A stretch of 64,000 nucleotides of DNA. Source: Allobosea sp. CRIB-10 (GTDB taxonomy: Bacteria > Pseudomonadota > Alphaproteobacteria > Rhizobiales > Beijerinckiaceae). Each line of letters opens with the position of its first letter. Position 1 is the first letter of the stretch. The position numbers were made by a program, and so were the translations under genes. This document shows, one piece after another, positions 26,841-35,705 of this stretch. Under the pieces are notes generated by a model that was not told the origin of the DNA, did not search any database, and was given only the letters and a program-made list of their open reading frames with translations. Location: NCBI RefSeq assembly GCF_900112185.1, contig NZ_FOKP01000004.1, positions 186,001 to 250,000 on the forward strand. The letters run 5' to 3'.

Positions 26841-27778
26841 TGAAGAGACCGCACATGACCGCAAAAGTCACGCCTGCCACAGCCGTCGATCCCGCCATCG
26901 TCGAAGCCCTGAAGCCGCGCGCCGCCGCCTGGTTCGAGAGCCTGCGCGACCGCATCTGCGCTGCCTTCGAGCAGGTCGAGGACGAGGCCGCCGGCCCCTT
27001 CCCGCCCGAGACCAACAAGCCCGGCCGCTTCGTGCGCACGCCCTGGCAGCGCAGCAACCATGACGGCGCGCCCGGCGGTGGCGGCGTGATGGCGCTGATG
27101 TCGGGCCGCGTCTTCGAGAAGGTCGGCGTCCATGTCTCGACCGTACATGGCAGCTTCGCCCCAGAATTCGCCGCCCAGATTCCCGGCGCGGCCGAGGATC
27201 CTCGCTTCCACGCCACGGGCATCTCGCTGATCGCCCACCCCTGGAACCCGCACGCGCCGACCGTGCACATGAACACCCGCTTCGTCGTGACGACCAAGCC
27301 CTGGTTCGGCGGCGGCGCCGACCTGACCCCGGTGCTCGACCGCCGGCGCACGCAGGATGATCCCGATGCGCGCGCCTTCCACGCCGCGATGCGAGCGCCC
27401 TGCGAGGCCCATGCCGGGGTCGCCGACTACGATCGCTTCAAGAGCTGGTGCGACGAGTATTTCCACCTGAAGCACCGCAACGAGCCGCGCGGCATCGGCG
27501 GCATCTTCTACGACTATCTCTGGTCGGGCGATCCCGACGCCGACCTCGCCTTCACCAGGGCGGTGGGCGAAGCTTTCCTCGACATCTATCCGCGCCTCCT
27601 GCGCGGCAATCTGGCGACGCCCTGGAGCGAGGCCGAGCGCCATGAGCAGCAGATCCGCCGCGGCCGCTATGTCGAGTTCAACCTGCTCTACGACCGCGGC
27701 ACCATCTTCGGCCTGAAGACCGGCGGCAACGTCGCCTCGATCCTGTCGTCCATGCCGCCGACGGTGAGGTGGCCGTAG
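26840..27778 (+). CDS. hemF: Oxygen-dependent coproporphyrinogen III oxidase
   Basis: A 312-residue enzyme of heme synthesis that uses O2 to decarboxylate coproporphyrinogen III to protoporphyrinogen IX. Signatures are [40 protein letters not shown] and [14 protein letters not shown] possible alternative start is MTAKVTP five codons later. The aerobic form agrees with the bc1 complex next door and supports an aerobic lifestyle. It converges on the cca gene with seven bases between. Confidence 0.96.
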   Translation: MKRPHMTAKVTPATAVDPAIVEALKPRAAAWFESLRDRICAAFEQVEDEAAGPFPPETNKPGRFVRTPWQRSNHDGAPGGGGVMALMSGRVFEKVGVHVSTVHGSFAPEFAAQIPGAAEDPRFHATGISLIAHPWNPHAPTVHMNTRFVVTTKPWFGGGADLTPVLDRRRTQDDPDARAFHAAMRAPCEAHAGVADYDRFKSWCDEYFHLKHRNEPRGIGGIFYDYLWSGDPDADLAFTRAVGEAFLDIYPRLLRGNLATPWSEAERHEQQIRRGRYVEFNLLYDRGTIFGLKTGGNVASILSSMPPTVRWP

Positions 27779-27785
27779 CGGCTCG

Positions 27786-29006
27786 TCACGCGCTGACGGC
27801 GCGAGCAACAATTGCCATCTGCTCATCCCGCCCAGCCGGGCAGCCCGCCTCGATCCAGACCTCCCGCGCCAACTCGAGCACCTGCCCGACCCGCGGGCCG
27901 GCATTGACGCCCAGCGCGAGCACATCCTTGCCGGTCGGCAGGAAGGGCGGCGTCCGCGCCAGCTCGGCGATCAGCGCCCGGTTATCAGCCGATCTGTCGT
28001 CCGTCTCGAGTAGCCCCATCGCCCCGGCGACGGCATCGGCTCCGATGCGATGGGCCAGGCTGCGCAAGCGCGCGATCTCCGGCAGCGTCCCCTTCCCCGA
28101 CAGCGCCTCCAGCGCCGCGGCGATGCCGGAAACCCGCTCGAACTCGGCATTGGACAGCCGCAGCCGCTCGCGCAGCCTGAGCGCATCCTCGCCGACCGCG
28201 ACCACGAGCGCCGCCAGCCGGAAGGCCGGATACACGCTCTCCGCCGGCCCATCGGCGATTGCAGAAAAGCGCGAGAGACGGGGCACACCACCGACCACCG
28301 GCATCAGCAGCCCGGCGCCCGCCATCGCCTGCAGCGTCTCGGCGGCGCGCGGCGCGGCGAGCAGCTTGCGCAGCTCCGTCCAGACCCGCTCGCGAGACAA
28401 CCCCTCCAGGCCCGCTCGCCCGGCGATGCAGGCGTCCAGCGCCAACCGGTCCGGCTCGCCGATGCCATAGCGCGCATGGAAACGGAAGAAGCGCAGGATG
28501 CGCAGATAATCCTCGGCGATGCGTTCGCCAGCCGCGCCTATGAAGCGCACCCGCCGCTGCGCGAGATCGGCGAGCCCCTCGGCATAGTCGTGCAGGACCC
28601 CAGCGGCATCGAGCCCGAGCGCGTTGATGGTGAAATCGCGCCGCAGCGCATCCTCGCGAAAGTCGCGGCCGAAGGCGACGACGGCATGGCGGCCATCGGT
28701 CTCGACATCGCGGCGCAGCGTCGTGACCTCGAAGGGCACTCCCTCGATCACCACGGTGACGGTGCCGTGCTCGACCCCGGTCGGCACCGCCTTGAAGCCG
28801 GCAGCCCGCGCCCGTCGCATCGTCTCCTGCGGCAGGCAGGTCGTGGCGACGTCGATATCGGCGACGGGCTCGCCTAGCAGCGCATTGCGCACGGCGCCAC
28901 CGACGATGCGGGCCTCCTCGCCGTCGCGGTTCAGTGCCGCGAGGAGCGCTATGACATCGGCGCGCACCAGCAGTTCGGCAAGGCGTTGCCGCTCAATCCC
29001 CGTCAT
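27786..29006 (-). CDS. cca: CCA tRNA nucleotidyltransferase
   Basis: A 406-residue class II nucleotidyltransferase. The catalytic head contains IVGGAVRNALLGEPVADIDV with the metal-binding DxD (DIDVAT), followed by GTVTVVIEGVPFEVTTLRRD and FREDALRRDFTINAL. The C-terminal helical body binds tRNA. It is the last gene of a four-gene minus-strand operon (DUF1285 - CoA pyrophosphatase - DUF6111 - cca) and overlaps the DUF6111 stop by four bases. A poly(A) polymerase role is an alternative for this family, but the gene order supports cca. Confidence 0.92.
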   Translation of the reverse strand: MTGIERQRLAELLVRADVIALLAALNRDGEEARIVGGAVRNALLGEPVADIDVATTCLPQETMRRARAAGFKAVPTGVEHGTVTVVIEGVPFEVTTLRRDVETDGRHAVVAFGRDFREDALRRDFTINALGLDAAGVLHDYAEGLADLAQRRVRFIGAAGERIAEDYLRILRFFRFHARYGIGEPDRLALDACIAGRAGLEGLSRERVWTELRKLLAAPRAAETLQAMAGAGLLMPVVGGVPRLSRFSAIADGPAESVYPAFRLAALVVAVGEDALRLRERLRLSNAEFERVSGIAAALEALSGKGTLPEIARLRSLAHRIGADAVAGAMGLLETDDRSADNRALIAELARTPPFLPTGKDVLALGVNAGPRVGQVLELAREVWIEAGCPAGRDEQMAIVARAVSA

Positions 29007-29275
29007 CGCTTCGGCCGGTCATCGAACTCGCCGGGGACCAGTCTGCCGTTCTCGACATGCGGCGGCACGAACGCGCCGGTATGCCGCGGCGCGACGACGC
29101 CCGTATAGATGAAGAAGCCGATCCCGAGCAGGAGCCCGGTCACCGACAGCCAGAACAGATGGCGGCTCCAATGCTCTACATCGAACGGATTGCGCCGCCG
29201 GATCACGAGATAGCCCGCGAACAGGCAGAAGGGCAGGACGAAGAGCAGGAACTCCTCGATCAGCGTGCGCAGCAT
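29003..29275 (-). CDS. DUF6111 family small membrane protein
   Basis: A 90-residue protein with two transmembrane helices (FLLFVLPFCLFAGYLVI and LFWLSVTGLLLGIGFFIY). A charged loop (RRRNPFDVEHWSRH) lies between them. The C-terminal tail APRHTGAFVPPHVENGRLVP is strongly patterned and probably periplasmic. It is conserved in the alphaproteobacterial cca operon. The role is unknown. Confidence 0.85.
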   Translation of the reverse strand: MLRTLIEEFLLFVLPFCLFAGYLVIRRRNPFDVEHWSRHLFWLSVTGLLLGIGFFIYTGVVAPRHTGAFVPPHVENGRLVPGEFDDRPKR

Positions 29276-29301
29276 TGGGTAATCTGTCCCGGTCTCTCGT
29301 T

Positions 29302-29973
29302 TCAGCCGGCCAGGCGCTCGTAGAGATTGCGGATCATGCCGGCCGTCGCTCCCCAGATATAGCGATCGCCATGCGGCATCGCATAGTAGGTGCGATAGCG
29401 CCCGCGGAATTCGCGGCCATGGCGCTGATGATTGGCCGGGTCGAGCAGGAAGGCGAGCGGCGTCTCGAAGGCCTCGTCGACCTCGTGCGGGTTGATCGTC
29501 AGCGTCAGCGGCGGCTCGACCAGCCCGACCACCGGTGTGACGCGATAGCCGGTGCCGGTGAGATAGGCGTCGAGATAGCCGACTGTCCTGACCTTTCCGG
29601 GGGACAGCCCGACTTCTTCCTCCGCCTCGCGCAGCGCAGCGACCAGCGGCGATCCGTCGCTGGCGTCGATACGCCCGCCGGGGAAGGCGATCTGTGCCGA
29701 ATGACTGCGCAGCGCCGCGGCGCGCTGGGTCAGCAGCACGGTCGGCTCACCTGGGTGCAGCACGATCGGAATCAGCACAGCCGCCTCGACCGCGCTCGTC
29801 TCGTCGGGGATGTCGATCGGTTCGGGCTGGAGATCGTGATCGCCGCGCGGCCGCGCGATCAGGTCGCCATGGGCGGGCGGCTCGGCCCGTAAGGCGCGGT
29901 GCAGCAGCGCTTCGAGGTCGCCGCCATTCCAGAAGGCCGTCTCCGCCAGAAGCTTGGCAGGATGCTGCATCAC
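29302..29973 (-). CDS. CoA pyrophosphatase (Nudix hydrolase)
   Basis: A 223-residue Nudix protein of the CoA-diphosphatase (NudL-like) type. It has the UPF0035 motif LLTQRAAALRSHSAQIAFPG joined to a Nudix box containing GGRIDASDGSPLVAALREAE. The reaction is CoA or CoA esters to 3',5'-ADP and phosphopantetheine. It overlaps the upstream DUF1285 gene by four bases. Confidence 0.9.
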   Translation of the reverse strand: MMQHPAKLLAETAFWNGGDLEALLHRALRAEPPAHGDLIARPRGDHDLQPEPIDIPDETSAVEAAVLIPIVLHPGEPTVLLTQRAAALRSHSAQIAFPGGRIDASDGSPLVAALREAEEEVGLSPGKVRTVGYLDAYLTGTGYRVTPVVGLVEPPLTLTINPHEVDEAFETPLAFLLDPANHQRHGREFRGRYRTYYAMPHGDRYIWGATAGMIRNLYERLAG

Positions 29974-30581
29974 AACCCCTCGATCTCGCTGGCCGGCGCG
30001 ACGACGTGGAAGGCGCCTCCCGCAGCGACGCCGAACTGCGCCTGCCCGTCGATCTCGCTGATCTCGCCGAGGGCCAGGAGATCATAGGTCAGCGCCCGCG
30101 TGAGCCGGGCCCAGAGCCCGCGCCGGACATGCACATAGGGTTTGACGCCCTCGTTCGCAGCCCGCTCGAAGCGCAAGGCGTTGTCGGGGCCGACGGTGAC
30201 GAGATCGTCGGTGTGGGTCCGGAAGGCGATGCTGCGCGCATTGCCCTCGCCTTCTACCGCCATCTCGACCGCCTGGAGTGGCGCGTCCTCGACCTTGATC
30301 CCGACCTTCTCGACCGGGGTCACGAGAAAGTAATCCTCGCCCTCGCGCTTCAGCACCGAGGAGAACAGCTTGACCAGCGCCGGCCGGCCGATCGGCGTGC
30401 CCAAATAAAACCAGGTGCCATCAGCAGCGATACGCATGTCGAGATCGCCGCAGAAGGGCGGGTTCCAGCGCTCGACCGGCGGCAACCCGCGCACGGGGCC
30501 GCTGCCGAGCGCGCTCAGCAGGCGGTTCATCGCGCTTGCGGCCTCGGCAGTCACGTCACCTCGCGCTTTCGTCATCGGCAT
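29970..30581 (-). CDS. DUF1285 domain-containing protein
   Basis: A 203-residue protein with the DUF1285 core PPVERWNPPFCGDLDMRIAA, DGTWFYLGTPIGRPALVKLF and FFLVTPVEKVGIKVEDAP-like strands. It is probably a small beta-rich cytoplasmic protein. It is the first gene of the cca operon. Its 5' end faces the MoxR gene with 156 bp between, so the intergenic region carries divergent promoters. The function is unknown. Confidence 0.85.
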   Translation of the reverse strand: MPMTKARGDVTAEAASAMNRLLSALGSGPVRGLPPVERWNPPFCGDLDMRIAADGTWFYLGTPIGRPALVKLFSSVLKREGEDYFLVTPVEKVGIKVEDAPLQAVEMAVEGEGNARSIAFRTHTDDLVTVGPDNALRFERAANEGVKPYVHVRRGLWARLTRALTYDLLALGEISEIDGQAQFGVAAGGAFHVVAPASEIEGL

Positions 30582-30737
30582 GCCGGTTGCTTCGCTGTCT
30601 CGCCTTGAACTCTACATAATCGTGAAGCGGACTGTTGTGCACCGCCGCCCTCTGCCTCTTGAGCATGTTCCCCGCGAGGGTCAGAGTCTGGAATCGCACA
30701 GCAAGGCCGCGCGAGCGCGAAGCTGAAGGAGATCGAC

Positions 30738-31754
30738 ATGGTGGCGCAAGCCCGTGATGCAAACGCCCCGATCAATCTCGACACCGGCGTCGTCGAGGCG
30801 GCGGAGGCGGCGCTGGCCGCCATCGGCGCCGCCCGCACCGAGATCGGCCAGGTCATCTTCGGCCAGCAGAAGGTCGTCGATCTCTCGCTGATCACTTTGC
30901 TCGCCGGCGGCCACGGCCTGCTCGTCGGCGTGCCAGGCCTTGCCAAGACCAAGCTGGTCGAGGCGATGGGCACGGTGCTCGGCCTTTCGGCCCGCCGCGT
31001 CCAGTTCACGCCCGATTTGATGCCCTCCGACATTCTCGGCTCCGAAGTGCTCGACGAGAGCGAGGGCGGCAAGCGCCATTTCCGCTTCATCAAGGGCCCG
31101 GTCTTCGCCCAGCTGCTGATGGCCGACGAGATCAACCGCGCCTCGCCGCGCACCCAGTCGGCGCTGCTGCAGGCGATGCAGGAGCACCACGTCACCGTCG
31201 CCGGCGAGCGCCACGACCTGCCGGCGCCCTTCCATGTGCTCGCCACCCAGAACCCGATCGAGCAGGAAGGCACCTATCCGCTGCCGGAAGCCCAGCTCGA
31301 CCGCTTCCTGCTGGAGATCGACGTCGGCTATCCCGATCGCGAGGCCGAGCGCCGCATCCTGCTCGAGACCACCGGCGCCAGCGAGCACAAGCCGGTCCAG
31401 GCAATGACGGCCGAGACCCTGATGTCGACGCAGCGCCTGGTTCGCCGCCTGCCGGTCGGCGAGGCCGTGGTCGACGCCATCCTCGACCTCGTCCGCTCGG
31501 CTCGTCCCGGCGACGGCGATAAGGCGATCACCGACAAGCTCGCCTGGGGCCCCGGTCCGCGCGCCAGCCAGGCGCTGACGCTCGCCGCCCGCGCCCGCGC
31601 CCTCGTCGAAGGCCGGCTCGCACCGTCGATCGACGATGTCGCCGCCCTCGCCGCGCCCGTGCTGAAGCATCGTATCGCGCTGACCTTCGCCGCTCGCGCC
31701 GACGGCGAGACGGTCGAGGGCGTCGTCGCCAAGCTGGTGGAGCGTCTGGGTTGA
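30738..31754 (+). CDS. MoxR-family AAA ATPase
   Basis: A 338-residue AAA+ ATPase. Walker A is [15 protein letters not shown] and the Walker B region reads [20 protein letters not shown] followed by AMQEHHVTV. Sensor and Arg-finger residues are in [20 protein letters not shown]. MoxR proteins act as chaperones that mature vWA-containing complexes. It heads the four-gene operon with DUF58, DUF4159 and vWA proteins. Confidence 0.95.
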   Translation: MVAQARDANAPINLDTGVVEAAEAALAAIGAARTEIGQVIFGQQKVVDLSLITLLAGGHGLLVGVPGLAKTKLVEAMGTVLGLSARRVQFTPDLMPSDILGSEVLDESEGGKRHFRFIKGPVFAQLLMADEINRASPRTQSALLQAMQEHHVTVAGERHDLPAPFHVLATQNPIEQEGTYPLPEAQLDRFLLEIDVGYPDREAERRILLETTGASEHKPVQAMTAETLMSTQRLVRRLPVGEAVVDAILDLVRSARPGDGDKAITDKLAWGPGPRASQALTLAARARALVEGRLAPSIDDVAALAAPVLKHRIALTFAARADGETVEGVVAKLVERLG

Positions 31755-31764
31755 GGACAGTCTG

Positions 31765-32682
31765 ATGCTGCGCACGCGCGTCCTCGGCCAATCCGAGCGC
31801 CAGCCGGGCCAGCCGGTCCTCAAGGCTTCGCTCGATCTTGCCGCGCGCCTGCCCAGGCTGGTGCTGGAGGCGCGGCGGGTCTCGGCCAGCGTGCACGGCA
31901 TCCATGGCCGCCGGCGCTCCGGCCCCGGCGAGACCTTCTGGCAGTATCGGCCGCTGGTCACCGGCGAGTCCGCCTCGCGCATCGACTGGCGCCGCTCGGC
32001 AAGAGACGGCCATCTCTTCGTCAGGGAACGGGAGTGGGAAGCCTCGCACGCGATCTGGCTCTGGATCGACCGCTCGGCCTCGATGGGCTTTTCCTCCTCT
32101 CTCGCCCAGTCCAGCAAGGTCGACCGCGCGCTGATCGCCGGCTTCGCTTTGGCCGAGACGCTTGTCGAGGGCGGCGAGCGTGTCGGCCATCTCGGCCTCA
32201 CCCGTCCGATGGCCTCGCGCCGCATCGTCGAATTGCTGGCTCAGGCGATCCTCGCCGACCGCCGCAATGGCGAGGCCGACCTGCCGCCGGACGAGCCGCT
32301 GCCGCGCCTCGCCGACGCGATCCTGATCACCGACGGTTTGACGCCGGCGGCAGCGCTCGCCAGGCGCATCGCCACGCTGGCGAGCAGCGGCGCCAGGGGC
32401 CATATCCTGCTCATCGCCGACCCGATCGAGGAGACCTTCCCGTTCTCCGGCCAGGCCGAATTGTTCGACCTCGAGGACGGCCTGACATTGCGGGTCGGCG
32501 ACGCTGGCAAATGGGGCGAGGATTATCGCGAGCGGCTGCAGGCCCATCGCGACGCCATCGGTCAAGCCTGTCGCCATGCCGGCTGGACGCTGACCCTGCA
32601 CCGGACCGACCGTCCGGCCAGCGAAGGCGTGCTGCGCATCGCCAGCCTGATCGCCGCCTCGCGCGGCGGCCCGGCGGGTTGA
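31765..32682 (+). CDS. DUF58 domain-containing protein
   Basis: A 305-residue protein with a vWA-like DUF58 domain. The diagnostic signature [20 protein letters not shown] followed by WRRSARDG is at residues 53-80, and the MIDAS-like DRSASMGF follows. These proteins are regular partners of MoxR ATPases. It begins ten bases after moxR, and the next gene begins 13 bases after its end, so they are co-transcribed. Confidence 0.93.
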   Translation: MLRTRVLGQSERQPGQPVLKASLDLAARLPRLVLEARRVSASVHGIHGRRRSGPGETFWQYRPLVTGESASRIDWRRSARDGHLFVREREWEASHAIWLWIDRSASMGFSSSLAQSSKVDRALIAGFALAETLVEGGERVGHLGLTRPMASRRIVELLAQAILADRRNGEADLPPDEPLPRLADAILITDGLTPAAALARRIATLASSGARGHILLIADPIEETFPFSGQAELFDLEDGLTLRVGDAGKWGEDYRERLQAHRDAIGQACRHAGWTLTLHRTDRPASEGVLRIASLIAASRGGPAG

Positions 32683-32695
32683 GGGAGAACGGACG

Positions 32696-35527
32696 ATGCT
32701 CTCATCGCTGCCGATCGCCTTTTCCGCGCCACTGGCCCTGATCGCGCTCGCCCTGCTCCCCGTGCTCTGGCTGATCCTGCGGGTGACGCCGCCGCGGCCG
32801 AAGCGCATCGACTTCCCGCCGCTCAAGATCGTGCGCGACCTGATTCCCCAGCGGGAGACGCCGGCACATACGCCCTGGTGGCTGCTGGCGCTGCGCATGG
32901 CGGTGGCCGCTCTGGCGATCCTCGCCGTCGCTGGCCCGATCTGGAATCCGGTGCGCGATGCTGCCGCCTTGCGCGGCCCGCTGCTGCTCCTCGTAGACAA
33001 CGGCTTCGGGGCCGCGACCGACTGGCTGGAACGCCAGGCCATCGCCGAGAGCCGCATCATGGCCGCGGGGCGCGAAGGCCGACCCGTCGCCGTCGTCGGC
33101 CTCGCCGAGGCGCCCGCCGAGATCGCGCTCGCCGAGCCGCAAGGCGCACTCGAACGCCTGCGTGCACTCGGCCTGCAGCCGCATGCACCTGATCGCAGCG
33201 CCCATCTCCAGCGGCTCGAAGCCTTCTGGCGCGCCCAGCCCCAGGCCGAGACGGTCTGGGTCGCCGACGGGCTCGGCATCGGCGGCGGCGATGCCGATTT
33301 CCTTGCCCGGCTGAAGCAGGAGGCCGGCGCCAACCGGCTCTCGATCCATGCCGGCCCGGCCGATCAGCGCGCCCTCGCTGCCCCCGAGAACCTCGCCGGC
33401 GCGCTGACCGTCAAGGTGCTGCGCCCGACGACCAATGCCGCCGCGAGCGGCCAGGTCCGCGCGCTCGACCTCAAGGGCCTGCCGCTCGGCGATGCCCCCT
33501 TCGTCTTTGGCGGCAACGAGCTCGAGACCACCGCACGCCTGACCCTGCCGATCGAGGTCCGCAACGCCGTCTCGCGGCTCGAGATCACCGGCGAGCGCAG
33601 CGCCGGCGCAGTCGCTCTGCTCGACGACCGGGCCAAGCGCCGCCGCGTCGGCATCGTCTCGGGCGCCACCGCCGACACCGCCCAGCCGCTGCTCTCGCCG
33701 ACCTATTACGTCTCGCGCGCTCTGTCGCCCTTCGCCGAGATCCGCGAGCCCCGCGCCGGCTCGACCGACCCGGTCGGCGAATTGCTGGCGCAAAACCTCT
33801 CCGTGCTGATCCTCGCCGATATCGGCGCGCTCGACGGCGACACCGCCGCCAAGGTCTCGACCTTCGTCGAGCGCGGCGGCGTATTGCTGCGCTTCGCCGG
33901 AGCCCGGCTCGCCGCTTCCTCCGACGAGCTGACGCCGGTGCGCCTGCGCCGCGGCGGCCGCACGCTCGGCGGCGGCCTGTCCTGGGAGACGCCGCGCAAG
34001 CTCGCGCCCTTCACCCGCGAAAGCCCGTTCTTCGGCTCGTCTCTCGCCGAGGATGTCCGCGTCACCCGCCAGATCCTGGCCGAGCCCGAGCCAGACCTTG
34101 CCCGCAAGACCTGGGCGGCGCTGGAGGACGGTACGCCGGTCGTCACCGGCGAGCGCCGCGGCGACGGCGTGCTCGCCATGGTCCATGTCACCGCCGACAC
34201 GACCTGGTCGAACCTGCCGCTCTCCGGCCTCTTCGTCGAGATGCTGCGCAAGGTCGTCGCCATGTCCGGCACCAGCGCCGCCGAGGGGCAGAACGGCGAG
34301 ATCCGGGTCGAGACCCTGTCGCCGACCCGCGTGCTCGACGGCCAGGGCGCCTTCCGCTCACCGCCGGCGACGGCCCAGCCGGTCGCGCGCAACTTCGCCG
34401 GGCGTGCCACACTCGCCCATCCGCCCGGCATCTATGGCCCGACCGACGGCGCCATGGCGGTCAACACGCTCAGCTCCACCGACACGCTGGCGGCGCTCGA
34501 CCTCGCCGCGCTGGGAGCGCCGATGCTGCCGATCGACCAGCCGGTAGCCCGCGACATCCGCCCGCAGCTCCTCGTGCTGGCGCTGCTCCTGCTCGTCGCC
34601 GACACGCTGGCGACGCTCTGGCTCGGAGGCCGGATGAACCTCGCCCGCTTCCGCCGCGCGGCCCCCGCAGTGCTGCTCCTCGCTGTCGCTTTCGCCGCCG
34701 TGCCCGCTCCGGACGCTGCGCAGGCGCAGCAAACGCCCGCGCCCCCTGCCCCACCGGCCGAGCAACAGCGCCCGCCGGTGCCGCGCGATCTCGTCACCGC
34801 CGCGAGCGCCACCCGGCTCGCCTATGTCCTCACCGGCGACAGGGGGGTCGACGACATGTCGAAGGCCGGTATGGCCGGGCTCAACATCGTGCTCGGCGCC
34901 CGCACCGCGCTGGAGCCGGGTGAGGCGGCCGGCGTCGACGTCGCCCGCGACGAGCTTGCGCTCTACCCGATCCTCTACTGGCCGGTGGTCGCCGGCCGGC
35001 CGATCCCTTCGGCCGAGACGCTGCGCAAGGTCGAGGCCTATATGAAGGGCGGCGGGCTGGTGATCTTCGACACCCGCGACGCCATGAGCACAAGGCCGGG
35101 CGGCGGCACCACGGCGGAAGGCGATCAGCTGCGCCGCATGCTGCAGACGCTCGACATTCCCGAGCTCGAGCCGATCCCGCGCGACCACGTCCTGACCAAG
35201 ACCTTCTACATCCTCGACGGCTTCGTCGGCCGCTATGACAGCGGCACCACCTGGGTAGAGGTTCTCCCGCCCGCCAGCGAGGACGGCCGCCGGCCCGCGC
35301 GCGCCGGCGACAACGTCTCACCGATCGTGATCACCTCGAACGATCTTGCCTCCGCCTGGGCCGTCGGGCGGCGAGGCGAGGCGATGGTGCCGATGTCCGG
35401 CTCCGATCCCCGCCAGCGCGAGATGGCGCTGCGCGCCGGCGTCAATCTCGTGATGTACGCGCTGACCGGCAACTACAAGGCCGACCAGGTCCATGTCCCG
35501 GCCCTGCTGGAGAGGCTGGGGCAGTGA
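32696..35527 (+). CDS. DUF4159 protein with BatA-type N-terminus
   Basis: A 943-residue membrane protein. Two N-terminal helices with the segment FPPLKIVRDLIPQRETPAHT between them form a BatA motif. A long middle domain follows. Two further hydrophobic segments are at about residues 621-645 and 656-680. The DUF4159 domain (about 704-940; LAYVLTGDRGVDDMSKAGMA, GGGLVIFDTRDAM) is periplasmic or cytoplasmic depending on topology and resembles a ThuA/GATase-like fold. Part of the MoxR operon typical of alphaproteobacteria, related to Bat/aerotolerance systems. Exact role unknown. Confidence 0.88.
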   Translation: MLSSLPIAFSAPLALIALALLPVLWLILRVTPPRPKRIDFPPLKIVRDLIPQRETPAHTPWWLLALRMAVAALAILAVAGPIWNPVRDAAALRGPLLLLVDNGFGAATDWLERQAIAESRIMAAGREGRPVAVVGLAEAPAEIALAEPQGALERLRALGLQPHAPDRSAHLQRLEAFWRAQPQAETVWVADGLGIGGGDADFLARLKQEAGANRLSIHAGPADQRALAAPENLAGALTVKVLRPTTNAAASGQVRALDLKGLPLGDAPFVFGGNELETTARLTLPIEVRNAVSRLEITGERSAGAVALLDDRAKRRRVGIVSGATADTAQPLLSPTYYVSRALSPFAEIREPRAGSTDPVGELLAQNLSVLILADIGALDGDTAAKVSTFVERGGVLLRFAGARLAASSDELTPVRLRRGGRTLGGGLSWETPRKLAPFTRESPFFGSSLAEDVRVTRQILAEPEPDLARKTWAALEDGTPVVTGERRGDGVLAMVHVTADTTWSNLPLSGLFVEMLRKVVAMSGTSAAEGQNGEIRVETLSPTRVLDGQGAFRSPPATAQPVARNFAGRATLAHPPGIYGPTDGAMAVNTLSSTDTLAALDLAALGAPMLPIDQPVARDIRPQLLVLALLLLVADTLATLWLGGRMNLARFRRAAPAVLLLAVAFAAVPAPDAAQAQQTPAPPAPPAEQQRPPVPRDLVTAASATRLAYVLTGDRGVDDMSKAGMAGLNIVLGARTALEPGEAAGVDVARDELALYPILYWPVVAGRPIPSAETLRKVEAYMKGGGLVIFDTRDAMSTRPGGGTTAEGDQLRRMLQTLDIPELEPIPRDHVLTKTFYILDGFVGRYDSGTTWVEVLPPASEDGRRPARAGDNVSPIVITSNDLASAWAVGRRGEAMVPMSGSDPRQREMALRAGVNLVMYALTGNYKADQVHVPALLERLGQ

Positions 35528-35558
35528 TGGTGTATCTCGCACGGGAACCGCGACAGGT

Positions 35559-35658
35559 CCTCTCCCCCTTCAGGGGGAGAGATAGAGAGGGGGCCTGCTC
35601 GACGCCGCCCAGCGCCAGCCCCCTCCCAACCCTCCCCCGTTCCGGGAGAGGGCTCCCG
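35559..35658. repeat. Palindromic intergenic repeat, family B copy 1
   Basis: A 100-bp element with CTCTCCCCCTTCAGGGGGAG on the left and CCTCCCCCGTTCCGGGAGAG on the right, and a centre of GCCCCCTCCCAACC. Copies 2 (40384-40485) and 3 (59892-60000) share the CCTCCCAACCCTCCCCCGTT string in either orientation. It sits inside the MoxR operon between the third and fourth genes. Confidence 0.85.
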
Positions 35659-35705
35659 TACCTCATGGCTGATGCCGAGGCGCTGAACGAGAGGATTCCA
35701 GGCTG